DNA from: an uncultured Verrucomicrobiota bacterium
GTDB lineage: Bacteria; Verrucomicrobiota; Kiritimatiellia; RFP12; UBA1067
Assembly (NCBI GenBank): GCA_946628745.1
Contig: CAMOXA010000034.1
Coordinates: 1-12,437 of the forward strand
Length of the DNA stretch: 12,437 nt
Reading direction: 5' to 3'
The notes beneath the pieces were generated by a model. The model saw only the letters and a program-made list of their open reading frames with translations, ran no database searches and was not told where the DNA came from. Made by a program: the position numbers and the translations under genes. This document shows, in pieces, positions 6,977 through 12,437 of the stretch. Position 1 is the stretch's first letter. The number at the start of each line of letters is the position of its first letter.

Positions 6977-7005
6977 TTGCGTTTAACGTTAAATTAACTT
7001 ATAAT
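6977..7005 (+). promoter_or_regulatory. promoter of the LacI-type regulator gene
   Basis: TTGCGT (6977-6982) and a perfect TATAAT (7000-7005) are separated by exactly 17 bases. The predicted start is at about 7012-7013, the first base of the GTG start codon, and there is no Shine-Dalgarno, so the message is probably leaderless. The LacI-type operator fills the -35/-10 spacer, so binding there should block this promoter (autorepression). Confidence 0.65.
6982..6998. promoter_or_regulatory. LacI-type operator, copy 1 (dehydrogenase/regulator intergenic region)
   Basis: TTTAACGTTAAATTAAC. The first 12 bases form a perfect palindrome with a central CG, the hallmark of LacI-family operators, and a further TTAAC half-site follows. 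16 of 17 bases match the copy at 9902-9918. It overlaps the regulator's promoter and is centred about 53 bases upstream of the predicted dehydrogenase transcription start. Confidence 0.72.
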
Positions 7006-7012
7006 ATCCGGC

Positions 7013-8107
7013 GTGAAACGAAAAAAGATATCTCTTGAGGACATTGCGAAACGCTTCGGGGTTTCGCTGATGACCGTGTCGCGCGCGCTGCACGGCAGAT
7101 TCGGGGTCAGCGAGGAGACCCGTCGCAAGATTGTCGCTTTCGCCGAGGAACTCGGGTACATACCGTCGCGAGACCTCTACCAGCTGAGAGCCGCGAAAGC
7201 GTCCATGACGGTCGGGCTTGTCGTACCGCACCTCTCGGACACGATTTTCCCGGAAATGTTCGAAGCAATCGAATCGTTCTTCTCCGAACGCGGCTGGCGC
7301 GTCATGATGTGCTGTTCGTACGACTCGACCATCAAAGAATACCGCGCGATGTCGTCGCTTCTCGAACTGGGCGTAGACGGCGTGATATGGTGTCCGGTCG
7401 ACATCGACGGCTACACTCACATGCGCGACACCCTCAAGAAATCCGGCAGGCCGTTCGTCTTCGTCGACCGTCTCGTGCCGGGCTTCGACGCAGATTCCGT
7501 CACGGTCGACGATCGCGCCGCCATGAAGCGGCTCGTCGCGCATCTTGCCGGACGCGGCCGCCGGCGCATCGCCTATCTCGGCGCGTCCGGCCCCGTCTCG
7601 TGGGTCGCCAGAGAGCGCAAGGCCGGCTATTTCGCCGCGCTCAAGGCGGCAGGTCTCCCGCGGGACAGGCGCATCGTCATGGACGCCGGGGCGGACTTTG
7701 CATCGGGAGCCGCCGGCGCGAAAGCACTCATGGCGCTTTCGCCGCGACCGGACGCGATATGCTGCTACAACGATCCGCTCGCGCTTGGCGCGGAGGCGGC
7801 TCTTCTCGAAATGGGTGTCGCCATCCCGCGCGAGTGCGCCATAACCGGTTTTTCCGACACTCTCGCCACATCTCTGGCCGCGGTTCCCCTGACCACCGCG
7901 CGCCAGGACGCCGCGACCATAGGCCGGGAGGCGGCGCGGCTTCTGCACAACAGGATTGTCTCCTCTCACGGCAAAGGATGCGTGAGAAAGACGATACCGA
8001 CCGAAATCATAATACGCGCTTCTTCGGGCGGGCCCCCGCAAGAGACCTCTACAGCCCGTCCCAGAACCATTCCGGAACTTTCGCAGTCGCGTAAGAGGCG
8101 TTCTTGA
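7013..8107 (+). CDS. LacI-family transcriptional regulator of the adjacent sugar-acid catabolic genes
   Basis: This DNA-binding regulator has the standard LacI plan. An N-terminal helix-turn-helix (SLEDIAKRFGVSLMTVSRALHG, 7-28) is followed by the hinge helix region to about residue 55 and a periplasmic-binding-protein-like effector domain from SMTVGLVVPHLSD (64-76) to about 335. Landmarks include GVDGVIW (120-126), VDDRAAM and AITGFSD. The family normally ends shortly after a segment like EIIIRASS (331-338); here about 26 more residues follow, rich in Pro, Ser and Arg, and almost all of that tail is encoded antisense to the end of the aldo/keto reductase gene. The start is GTG directly downstream of a TATAAT, without a ribosome site. 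Effector is unknown; the neighbours suggest L-fucose or a fuconate intermediate. Target sites are proposed at 6982-6998 and 9902-9918. Confidence 0.93.
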   Translation: MKRKKISLEDIAKRFGVSLMTVSRALHGRFGVSEETRRKIVAFAEELGYIPSRDLYQLRAAKASMTVGLVVPHLSDTIFPEMFEAIESFFSERGWRVMMCCSYDSTIKEYRAMSSLLELGVDGVIWCPVDIDGYTHMRDTLKKSGRPFVFVDRLVPGFDADSVTVDDRAAMKRLVAHLAGRGRRRIAYLGASGPVSWVARERKAGYFAALKAAGLPRDRRIVMDAGADFASGAAGAKALMALSPRPDAICCYNDPLALGAEAALLEMGVAIPRECAITGFSDTLATSLAAVPLTTARQDAATIGREAARLLHNRIVSSHGKGCVRKTIPTEIIIRASSGGPPQETSTARPRTIPELSQSRKRRS

Positions 8108-8990
8108 GTATGCGCCCGGGCGAGGAAGTGTTGAGCGCGACGGCGTCGAAGCCGAGGCGGTAGGCATACTGCACAGCCGGCACGGCAGGGTCCAATCCAG
8201 CCTCGCGGCAACGCGCGAGATACCGGTCGCGGAACTCGAACGCGGCGGCGTCCCTGGTCCTGTCCGCCTTGCGGTAGTCGAGCATGTCCGACCCCATGAG
8301 AAAACCGCCGTTGAACACAGCGGAATCGATGAGCGTCACGCCGGCGTCCTTGAGCCGCGCGACGAAATCCAGAAGTTCGGGAGGATGTACCAGGAGCGTC
8401 GGCGCGCAGGCGAACATGGCCCAATCGAAACGGACGCCGCGATTCCACAGTTCGCGTATCACGCGCCAGTCTTTCGAGCCGACGCCCACCGATTCGACGC
8501 CGCGGCCGGAGTCCTTAAGGCCGAAAAGCGTCCTGTAGGCGCCAAGCACGTCGTCCATGCCGCCGCCGCCCGCGAGGAACTCGTCGGGGTCGTGCACGCT
8601 CGCCATGCGTATGGCGTACCCGCCCAGAAGTTCGCACGCTTCTTCAAAGCAGTTCATTATGCCTTTCGCCGATATATCCTGGACGGCATCCCACTCCAGA
8701 CCCTTCCACGCGCCAGGTTCGAATGTCGGCTCCTCGCCCGGCGAAAGCCGCCGCGACCTGCGCCAGCCCAGCTTCACGCTTATGTCTATGTCGCCGCTTG
8801 TCTTGCCGAGATGCCGCAGCGCCGCGCCTATGCATTCGAGAGAGAGCCCGGCGCCGTATTTGCCGGCCGAGTCGATGACGGGCTTGTCAAAGGCCTTGAA
8901 CCACTCGGACGCAATCTCCACCTTTGTCTCGAAAGGCACTACCTTGTAAAGATTGCCCAGACATGATGTCCCGAAGATTATGGGTTTCAT
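8049..8990 (-). CDS. aldo/keto reductase, probable L-fucose (D-threo-aldose) 1-dehydrogenase
   Basis: The enzyme likely oxidises the anomeric carbon of L-fucose (or another D-threo-aldose such as L-galactose or D-arabinose) to the lactone with NAD(P). The 313 residues form an aldo/keto reductase barrel with the catalytic tetrad visible as Asp40 and Tyr45 (VIDSAGKYG), Lys73 (ISVKLGW) and His133 (SVHDPDEF). The segment PTFEPGAWKGLEWDAVQDIS and the long DPDEF insert resemble the D-threo-aldose dehydrogenase branch rather than general reductases. It starts 4 bases after the lactonase stop, with AAGGAGG embedded in the last lactonase codons, so the two are one operon and carry out consecutive steps in reverse gene order. 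Its last 59 bases overlap the end of the convergent regulator gene. Substrate is assigned by branch features and neighbour; L-fucose is most likely. Confidence 0.85.
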   Translation of the reverse strand: MKPIIFGTSCLGNLYKVVPFETKVEIASEWFKAFDKPVIDSAGKYGAGLSLECIGAALRHLGKTSGDIDISVKLGWRRSRRLSPGEEPTFEPGAWKGLEWDAVQDISAKGIMNCFEEACELLGGYAIRMASVHDPDEFLAGGGGMDDVLGAYRTLFGLKDSGRGVESVGVGSKDWRVIRELWNRGVRFDWAMFACAPTLLVHPPELLDFVARLKDAGVTLIDSAVFNGGFLMGSDMLDYRKADRTRDAAAFEFRDRYLARCREAGLDPAVPAVQYAYRLGFDAVALNTSSPGRILKNASYATAKVPEWFWDGL

Positions 8991-8994
8991 CGGC

Positions 8995-9798
8995 TCAACC
9001 CTCCTTTTCCTGCAAGTTGTAGAAGCGCACCGCAGTTCGCCACATCACGGCGTCGCGCTCGCCGGACGAAAGGCGCGAGGCGAAATCCTCCACGACGCCC
9101 CGCCAGGCGGCGTACGGCATGTGCGCCGTGACGACAGGCCAGTCGCTGCCGAACATCAGGCGATCGGGCCCGAACGCCTCAAGCGCGACTTCGAGATACG
9201 GACGAAGCGACGCCGGGTCGGTCCTGCCGACCTCGGTGACAAGGCCCGAAAGCTTGCAGCGCACGTTTTCGCGGCGCGAAAGATCCTGCACGAGCCTGCG
9301 CCACGACGCGAAATCCCGCGGCTTGCCGAGATGGTCCAGGACAAGCCTTGCATCATCCGGCATGGAGTCCACGAATTTTATGGTGTTGGGGAGATGGCGT
9401 TCGAAGACGAGTATGTCGTACGCCAGAGCGCGCGACAGCAGGCGGCGGACGCCGCGGCGGAAATCGTCGCGGAGTATGAAGCCGTCGTCCGGCTCGTCTT
9501 GGACGACATGGCGAAGCCCCGCCAGCCCCGGGCGGCCGGCGTAACGATCGAGCGTCTCTTCGAATCCGGGGGAAGCTATGGGCAGCCAGCCCACGACACC
9601 TCTTATGAAGTCGTGCCGGGCGGCGAGTTCGAGCAACCAGTCGGTTTCTTCAACGCACTGTCTGGCCTCGACCGCCACGCACGGATCGAACGCCGCCGCG
9701 TCGCCGGGCAGAAAATCGCGGCGCAATCTGGCGTCGTCTATCCACGCGAACGCGCTGTCGCTGTATTTCCAGAAGTGTCTGTGCGAATCTATAGTCAT
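8995..9798 (-). CDS. amidohydrolase-2 family sugar lactonase, probable L-fuconolactonase
   Basis: The enzyme likely hydrolyses L-fuconolactone to L-fuconate, the second step of oxidative L-fucose breakdown. The 267 residues show nearly the whole COG3618 lactonase signature: IDSHRHFW with the His pair at 6 and 8, IRGVVGWLP (65-73), GLRHVVQDEPD (94-104), ERHLPN (His135), LVLDHLGKP (His156), VRCKLSGLVTE (179-189) and LMFGSDWPV with Asp219. L-rhamnonolactone and L-galactonolactone hydrolases are close relatives, so specificity rests on the adjacent aldose dehydrogenase. The start is supported by AAGGGAG six bases before the ATG. It is the first gene of the operon; its promoter lies about 60 bases upstream, with a LacI-type operator further up. 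The next pathway enzyme, fuconate dehydratase, is not in the window. Confidence 0.88.
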   Translation of the reverse strand: MTIDSHRHFWKYSDSAFAWIDDARLRRDFLPGDAAAFDPCVAVEARQCVEETDWLLELAARHDFIRGVVGWLPIASPGFEETLDRYAGRPGLAGLRHVVQDEPDDGFILRDDFRRGVRRLLSRALAYDILVFERHLPNTIKFVDSMPDDARLVLDHLGKPRDFASWRRLVQDLSRRENVRCKLSGLVTEVGRTDPASLRPYLEVALEAFGPDRLMFGSDWPVVTAHMPYAAWRGVVEDFASRLSSGERDAVMWRTAVRFYNLQEKEG

Positions 9799-9860
9799 GC
9801 CGTGCTCCCTTGGAATCTGCAGAATCCGCCGCGCGGGCTTTGTCCGCGAGGGCTGACATG

Positions 9861-9872
9861 ATTATAGCAAAA
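9861..9872 (-). promoter_or_regulatory. promoter of the lactonase/aldose dehydrogenase operon
   Basis: Minus strand reads TTTTGCTATAAT, a short T run and an extended -10 (TGC TATAAT). The leader to the ATG at 9798 is about 55 bases. The LacI-type operator begins 35 bases beyond the upstream edge of the -10, as at the dehydrogenase promoter. Confidence 0.72.
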
Positions 9873-9873
9873 C

Positions 9874-9897
9874 GGGCGCACCGGTCCCGGCACGCCC
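9874..9897. terminator. GC-rich hairpin, probably a terminator usable in both directions
   Basis: Arms GGGCG/CGCCC (9874-9878, 9893-9897) and CCGG/CCGG enclose a small loop with a 2x2 mismatch between them. On the minus strand it is followed by GTTTTG, ending transcripts of the 9951-10430 gene; on the plus strand it is followed by TGTTTTT. It lies between the operator and the -10 of the lactonase operon, so it may also matter for that promoter. Confidence 0.5.
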
Positions 9898-9901
9898 TGT
9901 T

Positions 9902-9918
9902 TTTAACGTTTAATTAAC
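9902..9918. promoter_or_regulatory. LacI-type operator, copy 2 (upstream of the lactonase operon)
   Basis: TTTAACGTTTAATTAAC, differing from copy 1 at only one base (9911). It keeps the AACGTT core and the trailing AATTAAC. It lies outside any gene, about 53 bases upstream of the predicted lactonase transcription start, and it stands out as AT-rich in very GC-rich surroundings. Confidence 0.7.
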
Positions 9919-9950
9919 GCCGCGCCCTGACCGCGGCACCCGGCGAACGC

Positions 9951-10430
9951 CTACTGGACGAGCACTTGACGCTGCTCGTAGTGCCCAGGCTGCCATACGC
10001 GCACGATCGTGCCGTTGGACTGCACCTGGTCGACATAGCGGCCCTCGACCCACACGCTCTGCGTCGCGTAGACGCTCTGCGGCTGCACGACGACAGGCTG
10101 CGGCACGACGACAGGCTGCTGCACGACGACCGGCTGCTGCACGACGACGGGCGCCGGCGAGACCACTACCGGGGCGGGACGCGACACCACCGTTTCTGCG
10201 AACACCCCGCCGACGAAACCGCCGACGAAACCGGGCCAGAAGTTCCTGCCTCCGCGACCCCACGTGCTGTGGCTGTGGTGGTGGTGACGGACGGGCGAAT
10301 GCATCATGACCGGCCTCGGACCGCCGAATCCGCCTCTAGGCGCGCCTCTGTGTCCGCGGGCGAAGCACACACCTGTACACATGACGGACACCGCCGCCAA
10401 AACCATTGCTTTTCTTATGTTGTTGTTCAT
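9951..10430 (-). CDS. small secreted His/Val/Gln/Pro-rich protein, unknown function
   Basis: No named family is recognised with certainty. The 159 residues begin with a signal peptide (AMVLAAVSVMCTGVCFA, cleavage near 24). Next comes a Gly/Arg/His-rich stretch with HHHHSHS around 49-55 that could bind metal, then a Gly-rich hydrophobic segment (FWPGFVGGFVGGVF) that could insert in or pack against a membrane. The middle is a tandem PVVVQQ-type repeat, and the end carries two W-x-x-G-x-Y units (WVEGRY and WQPGHY), resembling WxxGxW-repeat envelope proteins. It stands alone with its own promoter and ends before a hairpin. The start is supported by AAAGG a few bases before the ATG. An envelope or periplasmic location is likely; the role is unknown. 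Confidence 0.75.
   Translation of the reverse strand: MNNNIRKAMVLAAVSVMCTGVCFARGHRGAPRGGFGGPRPVMMHSPVRHHHHSHSTWGRGGRNFWPGFVGGFVGGVFAETVVSRPAPVVVSPAPVVVQQPVVVQQPVVVPQPVVVQPQSVYATQSVWVEGRYVDQVQSNGTIVRVWQPGHYEQRQVLVQ
10081..10149 (-). repeat. 18-bp tandem repeat inside the small secreted protein gene
   Basis: Three 18-base units (10096-10113, 10114-10131, 10132-10149) differ by one to three bases, and a 15-base partial unit lies at 10081-10095. The plus-strand unit is GGCTGCTGCACGACGACC. Each full unit encodes six residues of the PVVVQQ/PVVVPQ type, so copy changes keep the frame. Confidence 0.85.
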
Positions 10431-10492
10431 TTTGCACCTTTACTTTCTCCGCTTTCTCGCGGTTACATGGGGTTAGGCGAGGAAGCGCCGGG

Positions 10493-10506
10493 ATTCTGAC
10501 AAAAAA
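10493..10506 (-). promoter_or_regulatory. promoter of the small secreted protein gene
   Basis: Minus strand reads TTTTTTGTCAGAAT: six T, TGT, then CAGAAT (4 of 6 to TATAAT). The leader is about 55 bases. An A7 tract lies 10 bases further upstream. It is the weakest member of the T-tract promoter group. Confidence 0.5.
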
Positions 10507-10524
10507 GTTTCATGTTTTTTTCAT

Positions 10525-12437
10525 TCAGTCCAAAACCCCCTTCGACGGCGGCTCTGAATCATCCCACCACGACCCTTTCGAAGACGATATGCGCGCTATC
10601 GGCTTCGTCGTCAGCTGCTTGCCCTTCGCCCCGGCGTTGCGTATTATCACGACATCCTGGTTCTCGGGCTTGCCCGTCTCTGTGTTCATGCGCTTGACCT
10701 GCTCTTTCGGCAGGAAGTGCTGCTGGTGTATTTTCTGGCCTTTCGCGGGCTTGAACTTGACGTATATCGTCTCGGGGCAGCCCTCTTGGAAGAACAGTAT
10801 CTTGGACTTCGGCTTTTCCGGCGCGAGTCTGTATTCCTTGTTGCGTATGAGCCCGCCGAAGCGGAAGCGCTTTATGTAGCTGAAGCCGTAGCCGCCCTCC
10901 TCGTACACGCACGTGAAATCCCTCGTCTCGCGGTCTTTCTCCTGGTCGTAGCGTATGACGGCCAGAAGATCCTTGTCGACGAAGATTTTGTCTTCCGGCT
11001 GGAGTTTCTTGAAGCGGCCGTCCTTCCACACGAATATGAGCTCGTCGAGCGACGAGCATTTGAACAGTTCGTCGCCTGTCTTGAGGCCCGAGCCTACGTA
11101 GTGGCTCTCGCGGTCCCACTTGATCGTCAGTTCGCTGGCGGTAATCGCCTTGACGTCCACTTGCTTGAAGGCCGCTTTGGCGACTTTCGTGCAGCGCGGG
11201 TACTTCTTCTGGTAGTCCTTTACGAGTCCCTTCAGATACTTTACGACGAACGCGCGCAGATGCACGAGATTGTCGTTGACTTCCTGCTCTTCCTTCTTGA
11301 TGTTTTCGATTTCCTGCCGGTTCTTGTCGATGTCGAACTGGGAGATTCTGCGTATCTGCAGCTTCAGGAGCCTCTCGACATCGTCAGGCGTGACGTCGCG
11401 CCGGAGTTCCGGCCTGAACGGCTTGAAGCCTTCCATCACGGTCTTTTGGACACCCTCGTATGTCTTTTCGCTCTCGATGCGCTTGTAGATGCGCTCTTCG
11501 ATGAATATGCGGTCTAGCGTCCGCGCGTGGAAGAGATCGTCAAGCTCCGCGAGGCGAATCTCCTGCTCCCGTTTGGTCAGCGCCATCAGCCTGTCGACAT
11601 TCTTCTTCAGGATGTCGGTTACGGACATGAGCTTCGGGCGGCCTGCGTCCAGCACGATCGGACGGGACGCTATGGACTTCTCGCAGTTCGTGAAGGCGTA
11701 GAGCGCGGTCATCGTCTTTTCCTGGCTCGCTCCGGCCTGCAGTTCCAGTTCGATCCGCACGCTCTCGCTCGTCAAGTCGTGGATCTTCCTGATCTGCACC
11801 TTTTTCTTCTTTACGGCGTCTTCGATCGAGGCCGAAATGGTATCGGTCGTCTCGCCCCAGGGCAACTCGGTTATGACGAGTTTCGACTTGTCCTCCGGCT
11901 CGATTTTCGCGCGCACCTTGACCTTGCCTAGGCCGTCCTGATACTCCGTAACGTCCATGATCCCGCCGAGCTGGAAGTCGGGATAGAGCTCGAAGGGCTT
12001 CTTCTGCAGAAGGCATATCTCGGCGTTCAGAAGTTCTATGAAATTGTGGGGCAGTATCGCGGTCGACAGGCCGACTGCAATGCCGTCGGCGCCCATCATA
12101 AGAAGTAGCGGTATCTTGGCGGGCAGATACACCGGCTCCTCTTTGCGTCCGTCGTAGTTCGGGACGAAGGTAGTGGTCTTCTTGTTGAAGACCTCCTTTC
12201 TGGCGAGTTCCGTAAGGCGGCACTCTATGTACCTCGTCGCGGCGTGGGGCATGCCGGTGTACAGCGAACCGTAGTTGCCCTGTCCGTCGATCAGATATCC
12301 CTTGCCTTCGCCCCAGAGTTTGTTGGCCAGCACGACTATCGCGTCGCCGATCGACGCGTCGCCGTGCGGATGGTACTGCATCGCGTGGCCGACGATGTTC
12401 GCGACCTTGGTGTACCGGCCGTCGTCTTTCTCCCAGA
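10525..12437 (-). CDS. parC: DNA topoisomerase IV/gyrase subunit A (ParC-like), 5' end outside the window
   Basis: Type IIA topoisomerase A subunits cut and rejoin both DNA strands through an active-site tyrosine, relaxing or decatenating the chromosome with a partner ParE/GyrB. The open frame continues past the ATG at 12381 to the right edge, giving 636 visible residues; upstream codons read RYTKVANIVGHAM, so the true start lies outside. Landmarks are HPHGDASIGDA, the active-site Tyr in AATRYIECRL, PAKIPLLLMMGADGIAVGLSTAILPHN, and a long coiled-coil stretch around KNRQEIENIKKEEQEVND. The C-terminal region is short and lacks the GyrA-box QRRGGKG, favouring topoisomerase IV, and the overall sequence resembles the Bacteroidetes/Chlamydiae ParC branch. 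The residue equivalent to quinolone-contact Ser83 of E. coli GyrA is Ala. parE is not visible downstream; it may precede this gene. Confidence 0.92.
   Translation of the reverse strand, partial: WEKDDGRYTKVANIVGHAMQYHPHGDASIGDAIVVLANKLWGEGKGYLIDGQGNYGSLYTGMPHAATRYIECRLTELARKEVFNKKTTTFVPNYDGRKEEPVYLPAKIPLLLMMGADGIAVGLSTAILPHNFIELLNAEICLLQKKPFELYPDFQLGGIMDVTEYQDGLGKVKVRAKIEPEDKSKLVITELPWGETTDTISASIEDAVKKKKVQIRKIHDLTSESVRIELELQAGASQEKTMTALYAFTNCEKSIASRPIVLDAGRPKLMSVTDILKKNVDRLMALTKREQEIRLAELDDLFHARTLDRIFIEERIYKRIESEKTYEGVQKTVMEGFKPFRPELRRDVTPDDVERLLKLQIRRISQFDIDKNRQEIENIKKEEQEVNDNLVHLRAFVVKYLKGLVKDYQKKYPRCTKVAKAAFKQVDVKAITASELTIKWDRESHYVGSGLKTGDELFKCSSLDELIFVWKDGRFKKLQPEDKIFVDKDLLAVIRYDQEKDRETRDFTCVYEEGGYGFSYIKRFRFGGLIRNKEYRLAPEKPKSKILFFQEGCPETIYVKFKPAKGQKIHQQHFLPKEQVKRMNTETGKPENQDVVIIRNAGAKGKQLTTKPIARISSSKGSWWDDSEPPSKGVLD

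Noticed and set aside
6989..8167. A 392-codon minus-strand open frame antisense to the regulator
   Set aside because: The regulator on the plus strand has a full LacI domain plan; the antisense product is Arg-rich without motifs and has no promoter or ribosome site.
10500..10524. A-tract/T-tract pair downstream of parC considered as its terminator
   Set aside because: The possible stem is only A-T pairs without a GC core; the T run fits better as part of the next gene's promoter.

Overview
The window is a GC-rich, gene-dense piece of a bacterial chromosome. It holds eleven well-supported genes, two of them cut by the window edges, plus a recognisable regulatory layer. The lineage cannot be fixed without a search. 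The ParC type (Bacteroidetes/Chlamydiae-like), the small Ig-like secreted protein (a module I associate from memory with Kiritimatiellae and relatives) and the L-fucose oxidation genes point, as inference, to the Verrucomicrobiota/Kiritimatiellota part of the PVC group, perhaps a gut or sediment organism. No mobile element, CRISPR array, tRNA or rRNA was seen.

Layout, left to right. (1) 1-995, minus: rbfA and truB, overlapping and reading off the left edge; this is the usual ribosome-maturation/tRNA-modification pair, with its own promoter. (2) 1062-4045, minus: a tightly spaced three-gene operon for a small secreted Ig-like protein, a membrane-anchored HEAT-like protein with a very acidic tail, and a WbaP/WcaJ-type polyprenyl-phosphate sugar phosphotransferase that starts surface polysaccharide synthesis. 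(3) 4175-5812, minus: proB (a short glutamate 5-kinase without PUA domain) followed by an amidohydrolase-2 family enzyme. (4) 5882-9798: a sugar-acid catabolic locus with a zinc alcohol dehydrogenase (minus), a divergent LacI-type regulator (plus), and a lactonase/aldose dehydrogenase operon (minus) that together match the first two steps of non-phosphorylating L-fucose oxidation. (5) 9951-10430, minus: a small secreted His/Val/Gln/Pro-rich protein. (6) 10525 to the right edge, minus: parC/gyrA-type topoisomerase subunit.

The most informative signals lie in the non-coding DNA. A 17-bp AT-rich motif with a LacI-type AACGTT core occurs twice (16/17 identical), upstream of the alcohol dehydrogenase and of the lactonase operon, in the same orientation and at exactly the same distance (35 intervening bases) from a perfect TATAAT box. 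The first copy also lies inside the regulator's own promoter. This ties the three transcription units into one regulon from sequence alone. Separately, five promoters share a layout of T-tract, G, any base, then a -10 hexamer (an extended -10), and two of these also share an identical 8-mer at the -35 position. rbfA, lacI and proB start so close to their -10 boxes that their mRNAs are probably leaderless or nearly so.

No stretch longer than about 160 bases lacks a gene. The many long open frames antisense to the genes are codon-bias shadows and were left out.
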